DNA from: Verrucomicrobiia bacterium
Lineage (GTDB): Bacteria; Verrucomicrobiota; Verrucomicrobiia; Verrucomicrobiales; Akkermansiaceae
DNA length: 64,000 nucleotides
Reading direction: 5' to 3'
NCBI GenBank assembly: GCA_947462875.1
Contig: CANHQJ010000001.1
Span: 248,001 to 312,000 of the forward strand
Each line of letters starts with the position of its first letter. Within the stretch, counting starts at the first letter, position 1. The notes beneath the pieces were generated by a model, which was not told where the DNA came from, searched no databases, and worked only from the letters and a program-made list of their open reading frames with translations. Position numbers and translations under genes: made by a program. Of this stretch, positions 52,087 through 60,857 are shown in pieces.

Positions 52087-52428
52087 TCAGCCCGGCGGCC
52101 ACAGCATCTGGCGTCCGCCGAGAATGTGGATGTGCAGGTGGGGCACCGCCTCGCCGCCGTGTGGTCCGTTGTTGATGACCAGGCGGAAGCCCTGCTCCGC
52201 GAGACCCTGCTGCTCGGTGATGAGTTTGATTCTGGTCATCATGTGACCTAACAGATTCTGATCGTCTGCGGTGGCCTCGGCGATGCGCGCGATGGCCTTG
52301 CGCGGCACGAGCAGCAGGTGCGAGGGCGCCTGCGGTGCGATGTCGCGGAAGCAGACGCAGAGATCATCCTGATAGACGATATCGGCGGGGATTTCGCCTT
52401 GGCAGATTTTTTCAAACAAGGTCGGCAT
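52087..52428 (-). CDS. HIT-family nucleotide hydrolase (HinT-like)
   Basis: 113 residues. TLFEKICQGEIPADIVYQDD opens as in HinT; SHLLLVPRKAI and VPHLHIHILGGRQM contain the histidine triad His97-x-His99-x-His101, of which the middle His is the catalytic nucleophile and the last completes the site. HinT hydrolyses adenosine 5'-phosphoramidates, including lysyl-AMP. It ends WPPG, the usual HinT C-terminus. It starts 6 nt after the stop of the siroheme-decarboxylase-like gene, so the two are likely co-transcribed. Confidence 0.93.
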   Translation of the reverse strand: MPTLFEKICQGEIPADIVYQDDLCVCFRDIAPQAPSHLLLVPRKAIARIAEATADDQNLLGHMMTRIKLITEQQGLAEQGFRLVINNGPHGGEAVPHLHIHILGGRQMLWPPG

Positions 52429-52434
52429 GGGGCT

Positions 52435-53559
52435 TCAGGCGTTGAGGTATTTCTGATGCCACTCCTCATAGACCTTGGGAGAAATCTCCGAAGGCTTGAT
52501 CTCCGAGCGACCACCCCAGAACACGTTGGTGTAGCTGACGGGGATGCCCACAGAGGCAAGGTGGCGGTCGATCGCGGCCTTGTGCTCCAGCACACGGTCT
52601 TTTTCCGTGCCGTGGACCACGCCCATGATGTTGACATTGCCAAACTGCGGGCCGCCCTCGCGCCAGTAGCAGTGCGTCATGCAGAAATGGCGTCCCACCT
52701 CGGCACCAGCCTCGATCTCGCGACCTTTCGGCACCGCCCAGTGGAACAGGCCGTTGAAACGCGTGACGCGCTCGCCAGTGGCGGAGGGCTTGACGTGTTC
52801 GAGGAAGGTCGAGAAACGGCCGATGACTTTCTTGCGGTTGAGGCCCTCGGCGACTTCGCAGAATCGCTCTAACGAAACACCGGCAATGGCGGCGCGTTTG
52901 TCCCAGGGACTGGATCCGATTTCATCGAGTGTGAGCTCTTCTTTCAAGGCCAGCAAAACGTTCCACTCCTCGGCATCGAGCTCGACGGTGGCGGTGGTCA
53001 TCATCACGGCGGGCTCTTCGGTTTTGTCACCGGGCTCCAGTGTTTTGCGGCGCACGTGGCCCACGCCCAGGGCAAACACGCCATTCGCGGGCATGAGCAG
53101 GTATTCGTCGGCCTTCACCAGACGTTTCAGCACCGTGGCGTGGTGATCGAGCGATTGGCCCACGGGGACTTTCAGCGTGGTCCACAAACGGTAGCCGGAG
53201 CCGGAAACTTCGGTATCGGTCGAGCGGATGACGACGTGCCCAGAGAAGGGATCCTCTTTCGACATGAAGTCAAAGGCGGCATTCAGATGCTCTTCCGGCA
53301 CGCGCCAGGCGACGAGGGCGCCGTGGGCGAGTTTGGTGGAAAGGAGCGTCTGTCTCACGCGGCGGATCACGCCCGCTTCGACCATCGCCTTGATGCGCTC
53401 GATGACGGTATCAAAAGGGACGCCGGATTTTTCCGCGATGATTTGGAACGGATGCGCCTGGAAGCCCGCCACCAAGTCCTCGGAAATGGCAAGGATTTGG
53501 GCGTTGATGGGATCGGAGTGCTCGGTGGGAATCATGGTGGTGGTGGAATCGGCAGTCAT
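52435..53559 (-). CDS. Two-domain AsnC/Lrp-type protein resembling siroheme decarboxylase (AhbA/AhbB, NirD/L/G/H)
   Basis: 374 residues. An AsnC-type helix-turn-helix near 20-65 (FQAHPFQIIAEKSGVPFDTVIERIKAMVEAGVIRRV) has the form found at the start of NirD/L/G/H and AhbA/B. The second half repeats the unit (ELTLDEIGSSPWDKRAAIAG... RKKVIGRF) and ends with FCMTHCYWREGG and NIMGVVHG near 293-313, matching the SHCYxR and MxHG motifs of siroheme decarboxylases. These enzymes convert siroheme to didecarboxysiroheme for haem d1 or alternative haem synthesis. No other ahb or nir genes are near, so a regulator or haem-sensing role is the alternative. ATG 53559 is used; ATG 53535 also possible. Confidence 0.7.
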   Translation of the reverse strand: MTADSTTTMIPTEHSDPINAQILAISEDLVAGFQAHPFQIIAEKSGVPFDTVIERIKAMVEAGVIRRVRQTLLSTKLAHGALVAWRVPEEHLNAAFDFMSKEDPFSGHVVIRSTDTEVSGSGYRLWTTLKVPVGQSLDHHATVLKRLVKADEYLLMPANGVFALGVGHVRRKTLEPGDKTEEPAVMMTTATVELDAEEWNVLLALKEELTLDEIGSSPWDKRAAIAGVSLERFCEVAEGLNRKKVIGRFSTFLEHVKPSATGERVTRFNGLFHWAVPKGREIEAGAEVGRHFCMTHCYWREGGPQFGNVNIMGVVHGTEKDRVLEHKAAIDRHLASVGIPVSYTNVFWGGRSEIKPSEISPKVYEEWHQKYLNA

Positions 53560-53587
53560 AAAAAAGATCGGCGTCAGAGGTGTGGGG

Positions 53588-53620
53588 AAAAGAATTGCCA
53601 AGCCCGTGCGACTTGGCAAT
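53588..53620 (-). terminator. Terminator of the cyclophilin gene
   Basis: ATTGCCAAG (53594-53602) pairs perfectly with CTTGGCAAT (53612-53620) around a 9-nt loop; on the minus strand TCTTTT follows. It lies about 55 nt past the cyclophilin stop and ahead of the AsnC-type gene, insulating the two. Confidence 0.7.
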
Positions 53621-53672
53621 GCGCATTGATGTGCGTTTTTTCTGAAAACGTGCGCAGGATCTGAGCGGAGGA

Positions 53673-54335
53673 TTATTTGGCGACTTTGGTGATGGACTCG
53701 ATGACCACATTTTCCGTGGGAACATCGGGGCTGGGCTGGGTGATTTTCTCGCCGGTGCCGGGGTGGATCATCGTCAGCGGGCGCGTGCCAGTCGCGACGG
53801 CTTTGATCTTATCGACCACTTCCATGCCTTCCACGACCTTGCCAAAAACGGCATAGCCGTGTCCATCGGGATTCGGTGCGTTGAGCATGGCATTGTCCAC
53901 CACGTTGACGAAGAACTGCGCGGTGGCGGAGTTCGGGTCGCCGGTGCGGGCCATGGCGATGGTGCCCTTGTCATTTTTCAGGCCATTGTTCGCTTCATTC
54001 TTGATGCCCTTGCCGGTGGCTTTTTCGGTGAGGTTGCCCTCTTTGACCGTGAAGCCGCCGCCCTGGATCATGAATGTGCCGATCACGCGGTGGAAAACCG
54101 TGCCATCGTAGTGCTTCTTATCAACGTAGGAGAGGAAATTTTCCACGGTGACCGGGGCTTTTTCCTGGTTCAGCTCCACGACGAAGCTGCCGAGGTTGGT
54201 TTTGACGGTGACTTTGGGCGCGGCAGCGGCTTCCTTCGTGGGCACGGTCGGCAATTTTTCTGCGTTTTTCTCTTCCGCAAAGCAGGGAAGCAGAGTGGCG
54301 AGCGACAAGATCAGTGTGGCGAAGTTTCGTTTCAT
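53673..54335 (-). CDS. Periplasmic cyclophilin-type peptidyl-prolyl isomerase
   Basis: 220 residues with a signal peptide ending LLPCFAEE. After a Lys/Ala-rich linker the cyclophilin fold runs from about 40: [43 protein letters not shown] (the FHR catalytic Arg), [22 protein letters not shown] and [18 protein letters not shown]. It speeds proline isomerisation during folding outside the cytoplasm, like PpiA. A strong promoter lies directly upstream and a terminator directly downstream, so it is a single-gene unit. It is divergent from dinB, with only 44 nt between the two starts. Confidence 0.93.
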   Translation of the reverse strand: MKRNFATLILSLATLLPCFAEEKNAEKLPTVPTKEAAAAPKVTVKTNLGSFVVELNQEKAPVTVENFLSYVDKKHYDGTVFHRVIGTFMIQGGGFTVKEGNLTEKATGKGIKNEANNGLKNDKGTIAMARTGDPNSATAQFFVNVVDNAMLNAPNPDGHGYAVFGKVVEGMEVVDKIKAVATGTRPLTMIHPGTGEKITQPSPDVPTENVVIESITKVAK

Positions 54336-54343
54336 CGTGTAGA

Positions 54344-54372
54344 GCTATAGCGCATCCGCGCAGCACTGACAA
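54344..54372 (-). promoter_or_regulatory. Promoter of the cyclophilin gene
   Basis: On the minus strand: TTGTCA (complement of 54367-54372), a 17-nt spacer, TATAGC (complement of 54344-54349), then 8 nt to the ATG at 54335. The predicted leader is 1-3 nt. The whole element fits in the 44-nt gap shared with dinB. Confidence 0.65.
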
Positions 54373-54379
54373 GAGAGAG

Positions 54380-55429
54380 GTGAGAAAAATCATACACATC
54401 GACATGGACTGTTTTTACGCTGCGATCGAGGAGCGGGAAAATCCCTCGCTGCGCGGCAAGCCGGTGGCGGTGGGAGGAAATGGCAGGCGCGGCGTGCTGA
54501 CCACGGCGAACTACGTCGCGCGGAAATACGGCTGTCGCTCGGCGATGCCGGTGTTCAAGGCCTTGCAGCTCTGCCCGCAGCTCATTTTGGTGCCCGTGCG
54601 CTTCGAGCTGTATCGGGCGGTGAGCTCGCAGATCCGGGCGATTTTCGGACGTTTCACGGAACTCATCGAACCGCTTTCCTTGGATGAGGCCTACCTGGAT
54701 GTATCCGAGTGGCAGAGTAGGGGAGCGGTGATCGCACGGGAGATCCGCGCGCAGATTCGCGAGGAAACGGGGCTGACCGCATCGGCGGGCATAGGTCCTA
54801 ACAAGTTGATCGCGAAAATCGCGAGCGATTGGAACAAGCCGGACGGGCAATACGAGGTGGAGGCCGCTGCGGTGGAGGATTTTTTGCAGGACTTGCCCGT
54901 CACCAAGCTCTGGGGCGTGGGGCGGAAGATGGAGGAAAAGATGGCAAGCTATGGCATACGAACGTGCGGTGACTTGCGGCGTTTCGAGAAAACGCGTTTG
55001 AGTCAATGGTTCGGCTCGTTTGGCCAGGAACTGTGGGAGATGTGTCGGGGCATTGATATGCGACCCGTGGAAACCGAGCGCATCCGCAAGTCGCTCAGTG
55101 AGGAAACGACCTTTGCCGAATCCGTGGAGACACTGCCCGCCCTGCGCTCGGTGCTGGGCGCCATCGCCGCGAGCGTGCGGAACGATTGGCAGCGGAATCA
55201 CGCCGATCGAGCGATACGCACTCTCTTTGTCAAAGTAAAGTTCGCCGACTTCCAGCGCACCACCGCCGAACGCGCCACGCTGGTGTGGGATGACGAACTG
55301 TGCCAAGATCTGTTAGAAGAATGCTGGCGTCGCGGCAACGGTCGCGCGGTGCGTTTGCTTGGCGTGGGCATTCGTTTTGCCGAGGAAAAGGACGACGCGC
55401 AAATGGAGTTTTTGCTGGCGGCGGAGTAG
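54380..55429 (+). CDS. dinB: DNA polymerase IV (DinB)
   Basis: 349 residues. HIDMDCFYAAIEER (catalytic Asp), SLDEAYLDVS (Asp-Glu), GIGPNKLIAKIASDWNKPDGQ and the helix-hairpin-helix LWGVGRKMEEKMASYGI are the standard Pol IV motifs, with the little-finger domain to about 340 (RTLFVKVKFADF). It lacks an obvious C-terminal clamp-binding peptide (QxxLF) beyond a terminal MEFLLAAE. GTG 54380 is preceded by AGAGAGAGG. No TGTTC-N4-GAACA box is present upstream, so unlike the polymerase at 16119 it is probably not LexA-controlled. Confidence 0.92.
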   Translation: MRKIIHIDMDCFYAAIEERENPSLRGKPVAVGGNGRRGVLTTANYVARKYGCRSAMPVFKALQLCPQLILVPVRFELYRAVSSQIRAIFGRFTELIEPLSLDEAYLDVSEWQSRGAVIAREIRAQIREETGLTASAGIGPNKLIAKIASDWNKPDGQYEVEAAAVEDFLQDLPVTKLWGVGRKMEEKMASYGIRTCGDLRRFEKTRLSQWFGSFGQELWEMCRGIDMRPVETERIRKSLSEETTFAESVETLPALRSVLGAIAASVRNDWQRNHADRAIRTLFVKVKFADFQRTTAERATLVWDDELCQDLLEECWRRGNGRAVRLLGVGIRFAEEKDDAQMEFLLAAE

Positions 55430-55516
55430 AAGCATGGCAAAAGGCATCTATCATCAATGATACACGGGGTCCACTGGAAGCATGGGCGAAAGGATAGAAA
55501 TAGTCGGCTCGAGGTT

Positions 55517-55543
55517 GGGAAACGTAAACCATCGGTGTTTCCC
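55517..55543. terminator. Hairpin after dinB, possible terminator
   Basis: GGGAAAC (55517-55523) pairs with GTTTCCC (55537-55543) around a 13-nt loop, followed by GATTGATTTT. It lies 90 nt past the dinB stop, in a 156-nt gap otherwise holding only the next gene's promoter. No proper T-run, so tentative. Confidence 0.35.
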
Positions 55544-55545
55544 GA

Positions 55546-55573
55546 TTGATTTTCCAGAAGATGCGCGTAGCAT
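55546..55573 (+). promoter_or_regulatory. Candidate promoter of the metallo-hydrolase gene
   Basis: TTGATT (55546-55551), a 16-nt spacer and TAGCAT (55568-55573), ending 12 nt before the ATG at 55586. The leader would be about 6 nt. Confidence 0.5.
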
Positions 55574-55585
55574 AGGTTCACATCC

Positions 55586-56503
55586 ATGAGCGGTAAGGAA
55601 ATCAAACGCAGAAAGTCGGAACACTACAGTGGCTTGATGCCGTCCAAGGGGTGGCCGCAGCGGAATCTGAAGATGCTGCGCCAGCATGTGGTACCGGGGC
55701 TATTTCGCAAGCGCCAGGGGGAAACCAAGCCGCTCACGCGCGACGCGATCGGCGCAGAGGATGTGCGCGTCACTTGGATCGGGCACTCGGGGTTTTTTGT
55801 GGAAATCGGCGCGCGGTCGGTGGTGATCGACCCGAACTGGGCCAAGTGGCTGGGATTTCTCAAACGCATTCGCGAGCCGGGCCTGCACTTGCACGAACTC
55901 CCGGAAGTGGACCTGGTTCTGGTCAGTCATGCGCACCACGACCACATGCACAAGAAGAGCCTGAAGATCTTGCAATCGAGCGCCGGGGTGGTGGTGCCCA
56001 CCGGAAGCGCCACACTGGTGAAGAAGCTGGGCTTTCCCGCCGTGCACGAAATGCAGGTCTGGGATCAGCTCGACTTCGATGGTCTGGAAGTGGTGCATAC
56101 TCCGGCGATGCACTGGGGCGCACGTTTCCTCCACGATACCCATCGCGATTACGGCGGCTACATTGTCAAAGCAGGCGGTCGCACGGTGTATCATTGCGGC
56201 GATAGCGCGTATTTCCCGGGCTTTGAGGAAATCGGCAAGCGGCACCAGATCGATGTCGCACTCATGCCCATCGGCGCCTACGAGGCTCCCAGCGGTCGCG
56301 ATGTCCACATGAATCCGGAAGAGGCCGTGCGCGCTTTCATCGAACTGGGTGCCAAAACTCTCATCCCCATGCACTACGGCACCTTTCCTCTGGGAAATGA
56401 ACCCATCGACGAACCGGTGCAGCGCCTGCTGGCCGAAGCCGAGCGACTCGGCGTGGCGGAGTGCGTGATGGTGCCGCTGGAGGGAGAGTCGGTCATCTGT
56501 TAG
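55586..56503 (+). CDS. Metallo-beta-lactamase-fold hydrolase, NAPE-PLD/UlaG-like
   Basis: 305 residues. The metal site is LVSHAHHDHMH (His115-x-His117-x-Asp119-His120), with later ligands in TPAMHWGAR, YHCGDSAYFPGF (Asp) and LIPMHYGTF (His). The N-terminal KGWPQRNLKMLRQ and VRVTWIGHSGFFVEI patterns match bacterial homologues of N-acyl-phosphatidylethanolamine phospholipase D. It probably hydrolyses a phosphodiester or similar bond in the cytosol, since no signal peptide is present; the substrate is unknown. It forms a single-gene unit between dinB and the cytochrome-PA14 gene. Confidence 0.88.
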   Translation: MSGKEIKRRKSEHYSGLMPSKGWPQRNLKMLRQHVVPGLFRKRQGETKPLTRDAIGAEDVRVTWIGHSGFFVEIGARSVVIDPNWAKWLGFLKRIREPGLHLHELPEVDLVLVSHAHHDHMHKKSLKILQSSAGVVVPTGSATLVKKLGFPAVHEMQVWDQLDFDGLEVVHTPAMHWGARFLHDTHRDYGGYIVKAGGRTVYHCGDSAYFPGFEEIGKRHQIDVALMPIGAYEAPSGRDVHMNPEEAVRAFIELGAKTLIPMHYGTFPLGNEPIDEPVQRLLAEAERLGVAECVMVPLEGESVIC

Positions 56504-56578
56504 ACGATGCTCGGTTTCTTGCGATTTGCCTGAAATATTTCCCTCGTCTCCGCGGTAGTAGGCACATACTTTTTACGC

Positions 56579-58087
56579 ATGCGAACGATTCTTTTTCTCA
56601 CCACGTTGGCCTTGCCCTTGATGGCGCAGGATGGCGGCCAACTCTACGGACTCTATTGCTCCGCCTGTCACGGGGCCGATGGCAAGGGCGCCACGGGCGG
56701 CCAATTCCCGCCATTGGCCGGCTCCGAGTGGCCGCTGGGCAATCCGGACCGCGCGATCAAGATCGTCCTCCACGGCCTGCATCAGCCCATCGAAGTCAGC
56801 GGAAAAACCTACAATCTGGAAATGCCGCCGCAGGGAGCCGCCTTGCCCGATGATCAGATTTCCGCGATTCTCACGTATGTTCGCGCTTCCTGGGGCAACA
56901 AGGCCAGTGCCGTATCGGTGGATCAGGTGAAAAAAGTCCGCGCGGCAACGGCGAATCGCAAGGATCACTGGACGGCGGAGGAGTTGCTGAAACTGCATCC
57001 GCTGGAAAACGTCAAGCCGCCCTTGGCGAACCTCATTTCCTATTACTACAAAGGCTCCTACCAGAGCATGCCGGATTTTTCCAAGCTCAAGGCGGCTGCC
57101 GTGGAGGAGGAACCGAGTGGTCTGATTGATTACAGCTCGTATGCGAATACCGATGGCTTCGCGATGGTATGGGAAGGGGAACTGCAAACGCCTGCGGGGA
57201 AACATGAGTTTTCGCTGGATTCCGATGACGGCTCGCGTTTGTTTGTGGATGGTGCGGTGGTCGCGGAAATCAAGACGATTGGGCCCACGGGGCGCACGGT
57301 GAAAAAAGCGGTCGATCTCAAAGCGGGTGTGCATAAGATCCGCGTCGAGTATTTTGAATTTTCCGGAAACGAAGGTCTCAGCGTGGGAGTGAAATTTGCC
57401 AAGGAAAAGCGCATGCAGTGGCTGAGCAAGGAGAAGGGCAAAGCTTCGGGCAAGTCATGGCCGGAAATCATGCTGGCACCCGTGGACAACCGGCCGGCGA
57501 TCTATCGGAATTTCATTCAAGGCACCACGGCGCGCGGCATCGGTGTGGGTTTTCCGGGGCAGATCAACATCGCCTACAGTGCCGACAATCTCTCCATGGA
57601 AATGCTGTGGGGCGGGAGTTTCATTGATGCCGGTCACCACTGGACCGATCGCGGTGTCGGCTACGAACCTCCTGCGGGCGAAACGGTATTCGCCCTGAGC
57701 AAGCAGAAAGCCTATGCTTTTGCCAGCGAGTCCGCCACGGCCTGGCCCGCTGCCTCGCAAGCGACGACCCGCTTCCGCGGCTATCAACTGAGTCCGCAGG
57801 GGAATCCGACGTTTTTGGTCGAGGTGGCTGGCGCGCGTGTCTTCGATGGCTACGAGTCGGTCACGGATCCGTCGCCGTCTTTGTTGCGGACCCTGCGCGT
57901 GGACGGCAAGCCCGCGCAAACCGTCTCGCTGCTGGTGCATTCCGGTGCCCATGAGGCGGCGCAGCCGGAGAGCTTCACCGTGGGCGAGCTCACGGTTCGC
58001 ATCACAGGCGGGAAATTCCGCTACGGCACGAATGTGGTCATGGTCGATCTCACCAGCCCACAGGCGCAACTCCGCTACTCCTGGTAA
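56579..58087 (+). CDS. Exported cytochrome c with PA14-like domain
   Basis: 502 residues with a signal peptide ending LPLMAQ. A class I cytochrome follows: GLYCSACHGADGKG (Cys27-Cys30-His31) with Met in YNLEMPPQGAALPDDQISAILTYVRASW as likely sixth ligand. After a linker, residues about 155-265 form a PA14-like carbohydrate-binding domain (GFAMVWEGELQTPAGKHEFSLDSDDGSRLFVDG ... LKAGVHKIRVEYFE). The remaining 230 residues are beta-rich and not recognised. It is 19 nt upstream of the propeller gene; the two may form an electron-transferring complex at the surface. CATACT ends 8 nt before the ATG and may be the -10 element. Confidence 0.88.
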   Translation: MRTILFLTTLALPLMAQDGGQLYGLYCSACHGADGKGATGGQFPPLAGSEWPLGNPDRAIKIVLHGLHQPIEVSGKTYNLEMPPQGAALPDDQISAILTYVRASWGNKASAVSVDQVKKVRAATANRKDHWTAEELLKLHPLENVKPPLANLISYYYKGSYQSMPDFSKLKAAAVEEEPSGLIDYSSYANTDGFAMVWEGELQTPAGKHEFSLDSDDGSRLFVDGAVVAEIKTIGPTGRTVKKAVDLKAGVHKIRVEYFEFSGNEGLSVGVKFAKEKRMQWLSKEKGKASGKSWPEIMLAPVDNRPAIYRNFIQGTTARGIGVGFPGQINIAYSADNLSMEMLWGGSFIDAGHHWTDRGVGYEPPAGETVFALSKQKAYAFASESATAWPAASQATTRFRGYQLSPQGNPTFLVEVAGARVFDGYESVTDPSPSLLRTLRVDGKPAQTVSLLVHSGAHEAAQPESFTVGELTVRITGGKFRYGTNVVMVDLTSPQAQLRYSW

Positions 58088-58106
58088 TCTTACTTTTTCG
58101 ATTGAT

Positions 58107-59546
58107 ATGAAATTTTTGTTTGCAACGTTTTGTTTGATGGGTGCTCTTTCCGCGGCACCGGTGCAGTCTGACTTTTACAAGCGCGAGCCGATTCCGCTGC
58201 CTCCGGGTGAAGTGATGGAGATCGGCTCGGTGGCCTTGCTGCCGGGGCAAAAGGTGGCCGTGGCGACGCGCCGGGGCGACATCTGGATCTGCGATGGCGC
58301 CTATGGCGAGGACCTCAGCAAGGTCACGTGGAAAAAATTCGCGCAAGGGCAGCATGAGCCTTTTGGCATGTTTTGGAAAGACGGATGGCTGTGGATGACG
58401 CAGCGCCCGGAAGTGTCGCGCATCAAGGATGCGGATGGCGATGGCGTGGCGGATACCTTTGAAACGATCTGCGCGGAGTGGGGGATCAATGGCGATTACC
58501 ACGAGTATGCTTTCGGCACGGAGCCGGACAAGGAAGGCAACATCTGGATCACGCTTTGCCTCACAGGCTCGGGCGGTGCCGCTTCGAACTGGCGCGGCTG
58601 GTGCGTGAGGGTGACGCCTGATGGCAAAATGATCCCCACCTGCTCCGGCATCCGCTCTCCCGGTGGCATGGGTTTCAATGCGAAAGGGGATGTGTTTTAT
58701 TGCGACAATCAGGGATTGTGGAATGGCTCGTCATCGATCAAGTGGCTCAAGCCCGGCTCGTTTCAAGGCAACCCCACGGGCAACAAGTATCACAAACTCG
58801 CCAATCTGCCCGCTCCGCCCGAGCCGGTCTCCGGCTCACGGGTGGAAACGGAACGCGCGAAGTTCCCCACCTACATCCCGCCCGCTGTGGTCCTGCCGCA
58901 TGGCAAGGTCGGCCAGTCGCCCACAGGCATCGTCGCCGATACCACCGATGGAAATTTCGGACCGTGGAAAGAGCAACTGTATGTCGCCGAGCAATGCCAT
59001 TCGCAAATCCAGCGCGTCTGCCTGGAACAGGTCAACGGCATCTATCAAGGCGCGGTGTTTCCCTTCCTGGAAGGATTCGAGGCGGGCCTCATTCCCATCC
59101 GCCTGGACCCCAGCGGCGTGATTTTCACCGGCGGCTCGAACCGCGGCTGGGCCTCGCGCGGCAGCAAGCCTTTCACCTTCGAGCGCGTGCGCTGGACGGG
59201 CAAGGTGCCGTTTGAAATGCTGACCATGTTCGCCACGACCGATGGTTTCGAGCTGACCTTCACCGAGCCCGTGGACAAAGCGGCGGCAGCGGATGTGAAA
59301 AATTATTCGATGGCGGCATGGACCTATATCCTGCAATCGGGCTACGGCAGTCCCGAGGTCGATAAGGCCACCCCCACGATCGCCTCCGCCACTGTCTCGC
59401 CCGATGGCAAAAAAGTCCGCCTGAAAGTGGACGGCCGCGTCAAAGGCCACGTCCATCACCTGCAACTCAAGAACATTAAAGCCGCCAGCGGTGCGGAAAT
59501 GTGGCATCCACAAGCCTACTACACGCTGAACGAGATTCCGAAGTGA
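58107..59546 (+). CDS. Exported beta-propeller protein of the PVC dehydrogenase type, lacking a haem domain
   Basis: 479 residues with a signal peptide ending ALSAAPVQ. The propeller (about 30-370) shows VALLPGQKVAVATRRGDIWI, EPFGMFWKDGWLWMTQRPEVSRI, DADGDGVADTFETI (calcium-type loop), EGNIWITLCLTG, SPGGMGFNAKGDVFYCDNQG and GGSNRGWASRG, as in sugar/aldose dehydrogenase-like PVC proteins. The C-terminal 90 residues (ELTFTEPVDKAAAADVKNYSM ... VSPDGKKVRLKVDG) resemble a Big/Ig-like domain. It has no CxxCH of its own; the partner gene just upstream supplies the cytochrome. ATG 58107 is chosen; an earlier in-frame start at 57837 would overlap that gene. Confidence 0.85.
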   Translation: MKFLFATFCLMGALSAAPVQSDFYKREPIPLPPGEVMEIGSVALLPGQKVAVATRRGDIWICDGAYGEDLSKVTWKKFAQGQHEPFGMFWKDGWLWMTQRPEVSRIKDADGDGVADTFETICAEWGINGDYHEYAFGTEPDKEGNIWITLCLTGSGGAASNWRGWCVRVTPDGKMIPTCSGIRSPGGMGFNAKGDVFYCDNQGLWNGSSSIKWLKPGSFQGNPTGNKYHKLANLPAPPEPVSGSRVETERAKFPTYIPPAVVLPHGKVGQSPTGIVADTTDGNFGPWKEQLYVAEQCHSQIQRVCLEQVNGIYQGAVFPFLEGFEAGLIPIRLDPSGVIFTGGSNRGWASRGSKPFTFERVRWTGKVPFEMLTMFATTDGFELTFTEPVDKAAAADVKNYSMAAWTYILQSGYGSPEVDKATPTIASATVSPDGKKVRLKVDGRVKGHVHHLQLKNIKAASGAEMWHPQAYYTLNEIPK

Positions 59547-59569
59547 GCTGTTGTTGCCTTGCTCACTTC
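59540..59569. terminator. Palindrome spanning both stop codons of convergent genes
   Basis: GAAGTGAGC (59540-59548) pairs perfectly with GCTCACTTC (59561-59569) around a 12-nt loop. Each arm contains the stop codon of one converging gene. No T-run follows on either side, so it may be a Rho-assisted or processing-type terminator. Confidence 0.4.
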
Positions 59570-60837
59570 ACCACCCCGTCGCCCGTGATGCGGTACTGAT
59601 AGGTGGTAAGCTCGCGCAGCGCCATGGGGCCACGGGCGTGGATTTTATCGGTGGAAATGCCGATTTCCGCGCCGAAGCCGAATTCCTCGCCATCGGCAAG
59701 ACGCGTGGAAACGTTGTGAAAGACGCAGGCGCTGTCGATGTGGGTGAGGAAAAAATGAGCGGCTTTGTCATCGGCGGTGACGATGCAGTCCGAGTGGTGA
59801 GAGCCGTAGTGATTGATGTGCGCGATGGCTTCTTCCAACGAGGAAACGACTTTGATCGAGAGGATGTAGTCGAGGTATTCCGTGCTCCAGTCCTCTTCGC
59901 TGGCAGGGATGAGCGAGGACACGATCGCGCGCGATTTTTCGCATCCCCTGAGTTCCACGTTTTTTTCTCCGAATGCGGCGGCGAGCGCCGGCAGCAGTGA
60001 GGGTGCGATGGATTCGTGAATCAGCAAGGTTTCCATCGCATTGCAAACGCCGGGCTTCTGGGTCTTGGCATTGACCGCGATGCGGATCGCCATCGCGGGG
60101 GCGGCGGCTTGGTCGATGTAGGTGTGGCAGATGCCATCGTAATGCTTGATCACGGGCATGCGGGCCAGCGATACGACGGTCTCGATGAGGCCTTTTCCGC
60201 CGCGTGGGATGATGAGGTCGAGGTAGCGGTCCATCTGCGCCAGGGCGACGACGCTTTCGCGATCGGTGAAAGGCACGAGCTGGATCGCATGCGCGGGCAA
60301 TCCCGCTTTTTCGCCACCGAGCTGCAGGGCGGCGGCGATGGCGCGATTCGAGTGAATCGCCTCCGACCCGCCGCGCAGGATGGTGGCATTGCCTGACTTC
60401 AGACAAAGCACAGCGGCATCGCTGGTGACGTTGGGGCGGCTTTCATAAATGATGCCGATCACGCCGATGGGCACGCGCACCTGACGGATGAGCATGCCAT
60501 TGGGGCGTTGCGTTTCCGATAGAATTTCGCCGCAGGGATCGTGCAGACGTGCGACTTGATCAATGCCGGAGGCGATGGCTTCGATGCGGGGGGCATCGAG
60601 GCGCAGCCGGTCCATCATCGCCGCGCTCAGGCCTTTTTCCTGCGCATGGGCGAGGTCGAGCGCATTGGCTGCCACGATCGTTTGTGTCTGTGCGCGCAAT
60701 TCCTGCGCCATGGCGCGGAGGATGGCATTTTTCTGATCGGCGCTCAGCGCGGCGAGGCCATACGCGGCCTGACGCGCCTGTTGCCCCATCGTGGTGATGG
60801 TGGCGTGAACTTGATCTTTGGTGAGTGACGCGGACAT
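59563..60837 (-). CDS. proA: Gamma-glutamyl phosphate reductase ProA
   Basis: 424 residues, full length. VPIGVIGIIYESRPNVTSDAAVLCLKSGNATILRGGSEA is the nucleotide-binding region; NAKTQKPGVCNAMETLL carries the catalytic Cys265, and FGFGAEIGISTDKIHARGPMAL ends the family block. It reduces gamma-glutamyl phosphate with NADPH to glutamate-5-semialdehyde, the second step of proline synthesis. It begins 20 nt after the proB stop on the same strand. ATG 60837 starts directly into the family N-terminus. Confidence 0.96.
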   Translation of the reverse strand: MSASLTKDQVHATITTMGQQARQAAYGLAALSADQKNAILRAMAQELRAQTQTIVAANALDLAHAQEKGLSAAMMDRLRLDAPRIEAIASGIDQVARLHDPCGEILSETQRPNGMLIRQVRVPIGVIGIIYESRPNVTSDAAVLCLKSGNATILRGGSEAIHSNRAIAAALQLGGEKAGLPAHAIQLVPFTDRESVVALAQMDRYLDLIIPRGGKGLIETVVSLARMPVIKHYDGICHTYIDQAAAPAMAIRIAVNAKTQKPGVCNAMETLLIHESIAPSLLPALAAAFGEKNVELRGCEKSRAIVSSLIPASEEDWSTEYLDYILSIKVVSSLEEAIAHINHYGSHHSDCIVTADDKAAHFFLTHIDSACVFHNVSTRLADGEEFGFGAEIGISTDKIHARGPMALRELTTYQYRITGDGVVK

Positions 60838-60857
60838 GGGAAAAGCGGTCGTGGAAA

